Positions 34,960-42,845 of a DNA stretch of 64,000 nucleotides are shown in pieces; the stretch's first letter is position 1; each line of letters begins with the position of its first letter. The notes under the pieces are model-generated. The model did not search any database and was not told where the DNA came from. It saw nothing but the letters and a program-made list of their open reading frames with translations. The DNA lies in contig JAYZCG010000046.1 in assembly GCA_036338435.1 (NCBI GenBank), positions 6,212-70,211 of the forward strand, written 5' to 3'. The DNA comes from JAPYTY01 sp036338435 (lineage in GTDB: Bacteria > Acidobacteriota > UBA6911 > RPQK01 > JADFOI01). The translations under genes were made by a program, and so were the position numbers.

Positions 34960-35960
34960 ATTTTCCCAGCAAGAGAGCTATCTAAAAGAACATCTTGATG
35001 CTTTGACTCCAGAATTTGTGTCATTCTGAGCCCTACCATCAGGCTAACAGCCAGAAGAAGAGCTCCGACAGCCAAGTGTGCAGTAGCAATTAATACCCGC
35101 TCTTCTGTAGGCTGCACCTGATTAATCGCATCAACCCGGACCCAGTAGGCCCCAAGTCCTAAAAGTAACTGGATAGAAAGTAAGCCTCCCTGCGTGTATA
35201 TGAGCTGTGCAACACGTTTATCCTTAACCCGTCTGAGCAAGGCTTTCGATACGTAGAAGATCAAAGACGTTAGCAGCACTGCACCTATGATATGAAAGAC
35301 CAGAGTTGAGGTGACAAGTGCAGCCCCCTTGGTCCCTCCAATCGTTCCGGTGTGACGGACGGTAGCACCTAATATGTACTGACCATAGACAGCTAGGATG
35401 TTGTACAACACCAGCTTCAGCTCGAAGTTGCCAGGTGCCACACCCTGCCAGTTTCTTGATATTAAAGTCTGGCAAGAATCAACCCAGCTGGGTGAGGTCA
35501 CAAAAGCAAGTACGACAGTAAAACAAAAAAACAAGGCAGCCATAGAAGCGTGCAATACGGAAATGGGGGCAGGCAACAAATAGAGAACCGTAATGCCCCC
35601 CAAGGCTCCTTGTGTAACGACTGTCACTAAAGCAACTAGGCCCAGATAGCGCACCCACAAATGGGGCTGGGCCCGCCACAGCCAAATATTCAGAATGATT
35701 GTTAGAAGCCCAACCATAGTAGCGACTATACGGTGTCCATGTTCGTAGAAAACACCACCCACCATCTCCGGCATAAACTGTCCGTGTGAAAGAGGCCAAT
35801 CAGGTACGGAAAGTCCTGCATCATTACTCGTTACTAAAGCACCAACAATCAACAGAAAAAAGGTTGAAAGGGCGAGCACAACAGCAAAATAATGAAGCCC
35901 CTTATGATTTCGATTGTCCACCCGTAGTCCTCTCCAACACATGAAACAGGAAAAGCACAT
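34956..35960 (-). CDS. ctaA: Heme A synthase
   Basis: A 334-residue membrane protein of the CtaA/Cox15 family with eight predicted helices. The conserved segments TSNDAGLSVPDWPLSHGQ and FYEHGHRIVATMVGLL carry heme-ligating histidines of the first half; RHTGTIGGTKGA and HLAVGALLLA belong to the second half. CtaA oxidises the C8 methyl of heme O to a formyl group, making heme A. It is the first gene of the ctaA-ctaB-ABC ATPase group on this strand. The N-terminus MCFSCFMCWRGLRVDN is unusual, with three cysteines, and an internal start is possible. Confidence 0.93.
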   Translation of the reverse strand: MCFSCFMCWRGLRVDNRNHKGLHYFAVVLALSTFFLLIVGALVTSNDAGLSVPDWPLSHGQFMPEMVGGVFYEHGHRIVATMVGLLTIILNIWLWRAQPHLWVRYLGLVALVTVVTQGALGGITVLYLLPAPISVLHASMAALFFCFTVVLAFVTSPSWVDSCQTLISRNWQGVAPGNFELKLVLYNILAVYGQYILGATVRHTGTIGGTKGAALVTSTLVFHIIGAVLLTSLIFYVSKALLRRVKDKRVAQLIYTQGGLLSIQLLLGLGAYWVRVDAINQVQPTEERVLIATAHLAVGALLLAVSLMVGLRMTQILESKHQDVLLDSSLAGKI

Positions 35961-36170
35961 TTTACCAGCAAAGCCATGCTTGTCTACTGGCCCTCATTTA
36001 TTTATTTTCAAGTAATTAGCCCGACTTCCTTATACCTTCTTATCACGCACTAGGAAAAGTACCAGACTGACAAAGACCCATCTCTGATTCCAACACAGCG
36101 ATATAGCAAGCCGTTCAGGGATGCCATAAATCAGACTAGACCAATGAGATGGTAAGGGTGATAGAATATC

Positions 36171-36551
36171 TTGGAAGTGGCGATTACGGGATGTATTAGC
36201 CTGAAACACGGGGGCCTTTTTTATACTGTTTATTTTTCCCAAAATGGCTGGGTGGTGGTGGACTTAGCTCAATATTTAGGCGATGTCCTGGTGGCAAAAA
36301 ATCGTGAGGTAGGCATTCTAAAACTCCTTGGCTACACTATGGAGATCGGGAAAGAATGGCCTGTCCGAAAAGACTCCCACTGGATTGAAATTGATCTAGA
36401 CAACCGCATTCTCACCACCAATTCGGATCTGATTCGCAAAGCTGTTGACCAAGTCGCATGGAGCCCAAAGGATCCCTGCCCAGAAAACGTTCTTAAACGA
36501 TTGTATCGCACCCTAGATGAACACGACTTCACAGTCGCTCTACACCCATAG
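36171..36551 (+). CDS. Hypothetical protein, unknown family
   Basis: A frame of 126 residues starting at TTG (no ATG is suitably placed; only a weak ribosome binding site). The composition looks protein-like, with the aromatic-rich segment GLFYTVYFSQNGWVVVDLAQYLG and an acidic-basic C-terminal half including PENVLKRLYRTLDEHDF. No signal peptide or membrane helix. It lies divergent from ctaA and convergent with the HAD phosphatase gene. I do not recognise the family and the start is uncertain. Confidence 0.4.
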   Translation: MEVAITGCISLKHGGLFYTVYFSQNGWVVVDLAQYLGDVLVAKNREVGILKLLGYTMEIGKEWPVRKDSHWIEIDLDNRILTTNSDLIRKAVDQVAWSPKDPCPENVLKRLYRTLDEHDFTVALHP

Positions 36552-36635
36552 AGATTGGGCTACGGTGTATCAGTGAACTAGGCACGCTCTGACCGAAGGG
36601 CTCTCACCACCAGTAACTATAGATTCAGATGTGCC

Positions 36636-37325
36636 TCATTGTGAAGAGTTCTTTGCAGGCAAGTAATCGGATAGCTTAATTAGATCAACCAGGGCCGAAA
36701 GCGCTGTTATAACATGATCCGCTCCCCCGTCGATGAGTTGGACTCTACTGGTGGTGCTGGTAGTCACCCCCACCGCAATCAGGCCAGCTTTCTTGCCAGC
36801 TACAACGTCATCGACCGTGTCGCCCACCATGACTGCCCTTGCAGCCGATACCTGCAGCTGTTCTAAAGTCAGTCTGATCGGTTCAGGATCAGGTTTAGCA
36901 TTAGAAACATGTTCTATTCCAACAATTGTCGAAAAGTAGTGCAGCAGCCCAAAGTGTCCTAAAATGTGAAGGGCTCCGTCTGATCTTCTCGAAGTTGCAA
37001 TCCCGAGCTTGAGATGAGAGGAAAAGTGAGCCAACATTTCCTGAGTTCCACTCATGAGTCGTGTCAGAGCAAGGCTATCAGTAAAGAAACTGCTACGATA
37101 CTCGCGAACAAAACGGTCAATGGTATCTCTGGATAAGCCATCCACGACGTTTCCTAGCATTCCCACTAGAGGCCTCCCTATCATGGCGCGGATTTTATGA
37201 GGAGCTATTTGGGAAAGCTCACACTTTTTAAGAGCTTCATTAAAGGAATGGCAAATCGCCTCGGAAGTATCGACTAGGGTGCCATCAAAATCAAAGATGA
37301 TCGCCTGTTTACCCGAAATACTCAT
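36636..37325 (-). CDS. HAD-family phosphatase, phosphoglycolate phosphatase-like
   Basis: A 229-residue HAD subfamily IA phosphatase. The nucleophile motif IIFDFDGTLVDTSEAI is complete, motif II is IATSRRSD, the Lys is in NAKPDPEPIRL and the last acidic motif is MVGDTVDDVVAGKKAG. The cap domain lies between residues about 15 and 80. The pattern resembles Gph (2-phosphoglycolate phosphatase) and PpaX-like pyrophosphatases. The substrate is unproven. It stands alone, convergent with the preceding small gene and divergent from the large acyl-ligase fusion gene. Confidence 0.85.
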   Translation of the reverse strand: MSISGKQAIIFDFDGTLVDTSEAICHSFNEALKKCELSQIAPHKIRAMIGRPLVGMLGNVVDGLSRDTIDRFVREYRSSFFTDSLALTRLMSGTQEMLAHFSSHLKLGIATSRRSDGALHILGHFGLLHYFSTIVGIEHVSNAKPDPEPIRLTLEQLQVSAARAVMVGDTVDDVVAGKKAGLIAVGVTTSTTSRVQLIDGGADHVITALSALVDLIKLSDYLPAKNSSQ

Positions 37326-37467
37326 TCTATTATGAAAACAGATTTGCCTATCAACATCACCCTAAATTTATCTTTTATCAAACGAGATATGGCAAGCTTG
37401 TGCTAGCATAATCAGTCGTTCTCATGTGAAAGGCAGGACATTCCCTCCTAATAGGTCGAAAGAGAAG

Positions 37468-40149
37468 ATGACTCTAAATTTTTTCCAAAAATTAAGCGAA
37501 AACCAGAATCGCATGCCTGATCATGTGGCACTTCAGTACATTACCCGTGATACAAGAGAATCCTTCTCCTATAGCAGAGTGGCTGAAGAAGTGAGCAAAA
37601 TTGGAGAGTTCCTTAAGGATCATGAAATCGGGCCAGGTGCAAGTGTCGGCATTTTAATGGAAAATCATCCCCGCTGGGGGATTGCCTTTCTAGCCATCCA
37701 AAGCGCTGGTGCTCGAGTTGTCCCTTTGGATACACTCAATATGACCAAAACAATGGCGGAACTAATCCAGCACGCCGAGTGCCAATTCCTTATTTCGTCT
37801 CATACCTTGTTGACTGAGATCGATGAAATTCAAAGGGCTCTCCCTGAGCCACTACCCATCCTCATGACTGGAGAATCAGTTGAAGAGTACTTCCATTGGG
37901 AGACCGCTCTCGAACAATACACAGGAATGAACTCCTTCCCCCTGGTGGAAAGACCCCTGGATGATCCCTTTGTCATTCTTTACACCAGCGGCACAACTGG
38001 GAACCCTAAAGGGGTAGTGCTGACCCGCCGCAACCTCTACTGCAATGTTGTTGAGGTTCTCAATCAAATTCAGGTGTCATCTCAGGATCACATCCTTTCG
38101 GTTCTTCCTCTCTATCACGTTCTAGCCCTGATGGTTAATTTCATGATCCCTCTTTATGTGGGAGCACGAGTTAGCTATCTGGACTCCCTGGATGCCCAAC
38201 AGATTCTTAAAAGCTTTAACAAGGAACAAATTACAATTTTCATCTGTGTTCCCCAATTCTACTATCTGGCATATCATAGGATTCTCCAAGAAGTGCAGAA
38301 ACAGACCTTTGTAAAAAGATTCGTGTTTAACCGACTACTTGAGTTGTCTCGCTTTTGTAATGACCGCTTAAGCTGGAATCCCGGCAAGTTATTCTTCTCA
38401 TCTATTCATCAAAAATTTGGTTCCCGATTTCGGATTTTTGGCGTGGGGGGAGCCCATTTTGACCCGAAAATAGCCCGAGCATTGCGAGATCTTGGATTCA
38501 CTATAGTACAGGCCTATGGGATGACCGAAACCGCTGCTTTAGCAACCCTTACCCCTCTAAAGAATTCCCATGTGGGTTCGGTAGGAATTCCTCTGTCCCA
38601 TATGCAGATTCGCATTGATCAGCCCGATTCAAACGATGTCGGAGAGATTCTCATCGGGGGAGAAAGTGTGATGTCTGGGTACTGGAAAAACCCGAAAGCT
38701 ACCGAAGAAACCATTAGGGCTGGCTGGCTTCACAGTGGAGACCTGGGCTACCTAACCGAGCAGGGACATCTCTACATTACCGGACGAGAAAAAGATGTAA
38801 TTGTCCTTAGTTCAGGAAAAAACATTTTCCCTGAAGAAGTTGAACACTTCTACCAGAACGCTTGCCCCCAAATTAAGGAAATATGTGTGGTGGGTGTTTG
38901 TGCACAGACTTCCATCCAGGAACAGGAAAAGCTGCATGCCGTGATCGTTCCAGATTTTGAATACATGAAGAGCCAGCAAACAACAAATAGTCGTGAGATT
39001 ATCCGGTATATGCTGGAAACCGCCTCGCAACAACTTCCACTTTCCAAGCGCGTTCATAGTTTTGAGATACGGCGGGATCCTCTACCTCGAACCACCACTC
39101 GGAAAATTAAACGCTTTCAGGTCAAAGAGGAGCTAGAGAACCAGGGATCAGCCACAATGCAATCCGACTCAACTGAACCTATCAAGCCAAAAACAATAAC
39201 TGAAGATGAAATCTTCAAGATCATTCAGGAGATGAAACGCATAGAAGTGTCTCATGACGGAATGAGTCTAGAGTTAGATCTAGGATTTGATTCTTTGGAG
39301 CGCGTGGAACTCGTATCTACAATTCAGGAACGTTGTAGGGTGCAAATACCCGATGAGGTTGCCGCCCAAATCCTAACTGTGGGAGAGTTAGTTAAAGCAG
39401 TAGAGGGAATGTCTACAGGGGAACTTCAGGAACATCAGGACATCCGGCTCTCATGGAATGAAATCCTCAAAGAACCACTCCAACCAGAAGACCAGAAAAA
39501 GGTTCAAGAAATATTAGCGCCGAAACCATTGGTTGAATTCGCTTTCTATCTTGTGGCTAAGGTTACTTATGCTCTGTCGGTCACTTTATTCCGTCTGAAA
39601 GTCACAGGCAAAGAAAACCTCCCCCGGGAATATCCCTATCTGATTTGCCCTAATCACTTGAGTTTTCTCGATGCCTTTTTTGTAGTGGCTCCGCTCCCCT
39701 ATCGAGTGATCAAAAAGATCTTTTTCCTAGGATATGCTGATTATTTCAATCGCTTTCCCTTAACCTTCCTGGGACGCCTTATAAAAGTCATTCCTGTGGA
39801 TGCGGATCGACACTTGCGCCAAGCCCTTAGGTTGGGAGCCGAAGGCATCATGCAGGGATATTGTCTGTGCGTCTTTCCAGAAGGGGAGCGTTCTATCAAC
39901 GGTCATCTCAAACCTTTCCGCAAAGGAGCAGCAATTCTAGCTAAGGAGTTGAAAGTCCCTGTGGTGCCAACGGCTATAATGGGAACCTATGAGGTTTGGC
40001 CCCGAGGAATCAACAAGATCAAGCTTCACCCGGTCACGCTCCGCTTTGGTTCACTGGTTGATCGTCCATCTGAAGAGGATTCCTATGAATCCTACAATGA
40101 ACGCCTATTTCACACTATCAACCACCTCATCAAAAAGGATAGAGAGTAA
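37468..40149 (+). CDS. Fusion: acyl-CoA/ACP synthetase + acyl carrier domain + PlsC acyltransferase
   Basis: An 893-residue three-domain protein. Residues 1 to about 545 are an AMP-forming acyl ligase, with the P-loop YTSGTTGNPKGVVL at about 172, the AYGMTETAAL motif and the final catalytic Lys in TRKIKRF. Residues about 570-655 are an acyl carrier domain whose LGFDSLERVEL carries Ser609 for the phosphopantetheine arm. Residues from about 700 on are a PlsC/LPLAT acyltransferase with NHLSFLD (from Asn729) and VFPEGERSINGHL. It should activate a fatty acid, hold it on its own carrier and pass it to a lysophospholipid or glycerophosphate. E. coli Aas has the order acyltransferase-ligase without a carrier. 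I use the ATG at 37468 (AGAGAAG upstream); a GTG 14 codons earlier is possible. Confidence 0.9.
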   Translation: MTLNFFQKLSENQNRMPDHVALQYITRDTRESFSYSRVAEEVSKIGEFLKDHEIGPGASVGILMENHPRWGIAFLAIQSAGARVVPLDTLNMTKTMAELIQHAECQFLISSHTLLTEIDEIQRALPEPLPILMTGESVEEYFHWETALEQYTGMNSFPLVERPLDDPFVILYTSGTTGNPKGVVLTRRNLYCNVVEVLNQIQVSSQDHILSVLPLYHVLALMVNFMIPLYVGARVSYLDSLDAQQILKSFNKEQITIFICVPQFYYLAYHRILQEVQKQTFVKRFVFNRLLELSRFCNDRLSWNPGKLFFSSIHQKFGSRFRIFGVGGAHFDPKIARALRDLGFTIVQAYGMTETAALATLTPLKNSHVGSVGIPLSHMQIRIDQPDSNDVGEILIGGESVMSGYWKNPKATEETIRAGWLHSGDLGYLTEQGHLYITGREKDVIVLSSGKNIFPEEVEHFYQNACPQIKEICVVGVCAQTSIQEQEKLHAVIVPDFEYMKSQQTTNSREIIRYMLETASQQLPLSKRVHSFEIRRDPLPRTTTRKIKRFQVKEELENQGSATMQSDSTEPIKPKTITEDEIFKIIQEMKRIEVSHDGMSLELDLGFDSLERVELVSTIQERCRVQIPDEVAAQILTVGELVKAVEGMSTGELQEHQDIRLSWNEILKEPLQPEDQKKVQEILAPKPLVEFAFYLVAKVTYALSVTLFRLKVTGKENLPREYPYLICPNHLSFLDAFFVVAPLPYRVIKKIFFLGYADYFNRFPLTFLGRLIKVIPVDADRHLRQALRLGAEGIMQGYCLCVFPEGERSINGHLKPFRKGAAILAKELKVPVVPTAIMGTYEVWPRGINKIKLHPVTLRFGSLVDRPSEEDSYESYNERLFHTINHLIKKDRE

Positions 40150-40211
40150 AATAAGCGATCGGGAAATGAGATAAAACCCAGCAGCGCTACCCTAGACCAT
40201 CACTCCTCAGC

Positions 40212-40967
40212 CTAGTGGAAAACCATCCCTCCATCCACAATTAAGCTCTGTCCAGTGACCATCTCCGCATCGTCAGAAGCAAAAAAAACGACTGCACCGC
40301 AGAGATCCTCAGAGGTGAGGCTACGTTTAATTGCCTGCTTCTCACTGTAAGTCTCGAAATATTCCGACTTATACACCCTTGATGTAGATTTATTTTTTAC
40401 TAGTCCAGGAACAATGCAATTAACATTTATGCCATAAACCCCCAGTTCCGGAGCAACGGCATGGGTCAACCCCACAATGCCTGCTTTGGAGGTCACGTAA
40501 TCGAGCCGAAATGGTCGACCTAAAAGCCAAGTGATGGAAGACACATTCACTATTTTGCCGAACTGCTGTTCCTTCATGAACGGATAGACGGAACGGATAC
40601 AATTCCACAACCCCTTCAGGTTAACTTCCATACATCGATCCCAGTTGTCCTCAGTTAGCTTGTCAAATGCTCCCTCGGGTAAAGCAGTAAACATGGCAGC
40701 ATTGTTGACCAGAATATCAATACGTCCGTACTCATCCTTACCGCAACGAGCCATCACATCGGTCTCATTTTTTAGCGACACATCAACTTGAACCCCTATC
40801 GCATCACCCCCGGATTGTGATATCTCACGGGCTTTGTCTTCTGCGTTCTTCCCATCGATATCCGCACATATCACTTTAGCGCCTTCTTGTGCTAGCCTCT
40901 TAGCATAGGCTGCCCCAATGCCCACACCAGCACCGGTGACGATAGCGACACGATCCTTTAATCTCAT
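40212..40967 (-). CDS. Short-chain dehydrogenase/reductase
   Basis: A 251-residue classical SDR. The cofactor loop is VTGAGVGIGAAYAKRLA, the acidic residue at the end of strand 2 (CADIDGKN) suggests NAD(H) preference, and the structural NNAA is present. The catalytic Ser and the Tyr-Lys pair are in NVSSITWLLGRPFRLDYVTSK, and the C-terminus ends GQSLIVDGG. The substrate is not predictable. It is the last gene of a six-gene minus-strand run, lying 3 bp after queD, with its ribosome binding site inside the end of queD. Its coupling to queD could mean a pterin-related substrate; alternatively the order is accidental. Confidence 0.85.
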   Translation of the reverse strand: MRLKDRVAIVTGAGVGIGAAYAKRLAQEGAKVICADIDGKNAEDKAREISQSGGDAIGVQVDVSLKNETDVMARCGKDEYGRIDILVNNAAMFTALPEGAFDKLTEDNWDRCMEVNLKGLWNCIRSVYPFMKEQQFGKIVNVSSITWLLGRPFRLDYVTSKAGIVGLTHAVAPELGVYGINVNCIVPGLVKNKSTSRVYKSEYFETYSEKQAIKRSLTSEDLCGAVVFFASDDAEMVTGQSLIVDGGMVFH

Positions 40968-40970
40968 TTT

Positions 40971-41378
40971 TCAGCCTTCCCTATATTCGGCGAAAGCGTG
41001 GGGAGTTTCCCACAACCGAACGGCGACCACAGAAAGTCCTCGGTTTTTTGCTTCATTGAAAAGCAACTTGGCAATGTTCTCAGCCGTGGGATTTTCCTGC
41101 ATGATAAACACTTTTTCTCCCATCTCCTTGAGCACTGGAACCAAAGGGTCATCGTGTCTGAGCAACATGCGGTGATCTATTTCGTTATCGAGGAAACTTT
41201 CCACCCGTTCCTTCACATCATTGAAGTCACATACCATGCCCCGGTTGTCAAGCTCCGGTGCAGACAGTTCCACTTCAAGAACCCCGTTGTGTCCATGGGC
41301 ATAGGCACACTTCCCATCGTAGTCCATGAGGCGATGGCCGTAGCAAAAATGAAGTTTTTTGACAATGGTATGTTTCAT
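40971..41378 (-). CDS. queD: 6-carboxytetrahydropterin synthase QueD (PTPS family)
   Basis: A 135-residue PTPS-fold protein. The zinc histidines are in LHFCYGHRL and YAHGHNG, and the catalytic Cys precedes them in KCAYAHGH. The CxxxHGH spacing marks the QueD type, not the animal-type PTPS. The VCDFNDVKERV segment and the DHRMLL His-Asp pair are also present. QueD makes 6-carboxytetrahydropterin from dihydroneopterin triphosphate, the first dedicated step to 7-deazaguanines and queuosine. It sits 3-4 bp from SDR genes on both sides. queC (interrupted) and queA are elsewhere in the window; queE was not seen. Confidence 0.9.
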   Translation of the reverse strand: MKHTIVKKLHFCYGHRLMDYDGKCAYAHGHNGVLEVELSAPELDNRGMVCDFNDVKERVESFLDNEIDHRMLLRHDDPLVPVLKEMGEKVFIMQENPTAENIAKLLFNEAKNRGLSVVAVRLWETPHAFAEYREG

Positions 41379-41382
41379 AGAG

Positions 41383-42147
41383 TTACCCCTGGACGCTAGA
41401 ACCCCCGTCGGTTACCACAACAGATCCGGTTTTGGCACTGGATTGGATCAAATAAATGACATCCTCGGCTATTTCTTCTGCCCCTGCTTCCTTCCTCAAC
41501 GGTATGTTCTCCCGAAGTCGTTGTACTTCTTGTGGTTCCATTCCCAGAGGGGGGATTGCTAGTCCCGGAGCAATACTGTTAACGGTTACCTCGGGGCTCA
41601 GTTCCACTGCTAGAGCCTGGGTAAGCCCATAGAGGCCGTATTTAGTTCCTAGGTAGAGAATCCAGTGAGGATAGGCCTGCCCTTTAACAATGACCCGATC
41701 CGTAATATTCACAATTCGCCCCCATCCTTGTTGTTTCATCTGAAGTCCCAATCGCATACCGAGATAAAGAGGGGCTCTCATGTGAAGTCGGGATAGCGTG
41801 TCGAACTGGAGAGCAAACCTAGCACGATCTGTGTTGAGTTCATTAAGTTTTGTTTGAGGAAAATCAGACGCATTGTTGACCAGAATATCCACGTTTCCGA
41901 ACCTAGAACAGACTCTATCGATAAGCAGATCGCAGTCATCAAGATCGGTTAGGTCTGCTTTATAAGATGCCGCTTCCACCTTCTTGGCTCGCAAGTCCTC
42001 TTCGGTTTTCCTGATCTCTTGCTCACTGCGATGAAAGCTGAGAGCTACATCGACACCCCGATCAGCAAGTGCCAAACTGATCTGCCTGCCGATCCTCCTA
42101 GCAGCTCCAGTCACCAGGGCCTTTTTCCCGTGAAGATTAGTAGCCAT
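41383..42147 (-). CDS. SDR, pteridine reductase-like
   Basis: A 254-residue short-chain dehydrogenase. The cofactor motif reads VTGAARRIGRQISLAL, matching the TGxxxRxG variant typical of pteridine reductase (PTR1) and FolM rather than the usual TGxxxGxG. The NNAS segment, the Ser-equivalent region INITDRV and the YLGTKYG Tyr-Lys pair are present. The C-terminus ends VVVTDGG. Pteridine reductases reduce biopterin or dihydrofolate with NADPH. Its stop is 4 bp from the queD start, so the pair is cotranscribed, and a role on reduced pterins is plausible. It lies 5 bp after lutC in the same run. Confidence 0.8.
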   Translation of the reverse strand: MATNLHGKKALVTGAARRIGRQISLALADRGVDVALSFHRSEQEIRKTEEDLRAKKVEAASYKADLTDLDDCDLLIDRVCSRFGNVDILVNNASDFPQTKLNELNTDRARFALQFDTLSRLHMRAPLYLGMRLGLQMKQQGWGRIVNITDRVIVKGQAYPHWILYLGTKYGLYGLTQALAVELSPEVTVNSIAPGLAIPPLGMEPQEVQRLRENIPLRKEAGAEEIAEDVIYLIQSSAKTGSVVVTDGGSSVQG

Positions 42148-42152
42148 AGCTT

Positions 42153-42845
42153 TTATGGAAGTAAAATAACGAACATCTTTTTAGGTCCATGGACGCCAAT
42201 GATAAGAGTTTTCTCTACGTCGGCCGTACGACTTGGCCCCGTAATTAGGGTCAAGCTGCTACCACGTTGTTCCGGAAGCATGTGCTCAAATAACTCAGTA
42301 GAATTCATAATGAGATCCCTCTCTGACAATAGAATAAGCTGAGCTGGAGGAAGAAGAGAAAATAGGCGCCCTGTTCCCGGAACAATTTCATGAACGATAG
42401 TTCCTGTTTCGGCAATTCCACAACGTGCTGGACTAACAGAAAGAGAACTCGCTGCCAACTCACTTTTCCCATATGGTCGTGACTCCAAAAGAAGCGGAAA
42501 CTTGACTTCCTGATCAGGATGGTGGCTATAAAAAAGTAAATCACCCACTCCATGGCATGTTTTGCTTGGTGAAAAAGGGATGCCGTACCGGTGAAACAAT
42601 TCCTGACTTTCCCAATAAATTTCTGTTGAATCACTAGCACGTATGACAGTAGCAAGATTTTCTGCAAGTTTTCCCGATCTTCGCCCATCTAGGAAAACAC
42701 CTCCAGCAGCCTCAAGCTCTTGGCAGAACTGCGCTACAGGATCTGAGTAACATGGAAAGTCAGGTATCTGAGAAGGCAACTCATGAACATCAGCCCCGGC
42801 GCAGGCCAAGCGAATTCTATTTAACAGGATTGAACGACTATTCAC
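42153..42845 (-). CDS. lutC: Lactate utilization protein C (LUD domain)
   Basis: A 230-residue LUD-domain protein. The family elements RCGIAETGTIVHEIVPGTGRLFSLLPPAQLILL and LTLITGPSRTADVEKTLIIGVHGPK are clear from the second half; these form the NagB/LutC-like fold. LutC belongs to the LutABC L-lactate oxidising complex. It starts with GTG, overlapping the lutB stop as GTGA, so translation is coupled. Its N-terminal third is less conserved. The following SDR-queD-SDR genes are spaced by only 3-5 bp and belong to the same run. Confidence 0.9.
   Translation of the reverse strand: MNSRSILLNRIRLACAGADVHELPSQIPDFPCYSDPVAQFCQELEAAGGVFLDGRRSGKLAENLATVIRASDSTEIYWESQELFHRYGIPFSPSKTCHGVGDLLFYSHHPDQEVKFPLLLESRPYGKSELAASSLSVSPARCGIAETGTIVHEIVPGTGRLFSLLPPAQLILLSERDLIMNSTELFEHMLPEQRGSSLTLITGPSRTADVEKTLIIGVHGPKKMFVILLP

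Noticed and set aside
36030..36242. Minus-strand frame of 70 codons with a hydrophobic tail
   Set aside because: It overlaps the start of the plus-strand gene, has no ribosome binding site and no recognisable domain.
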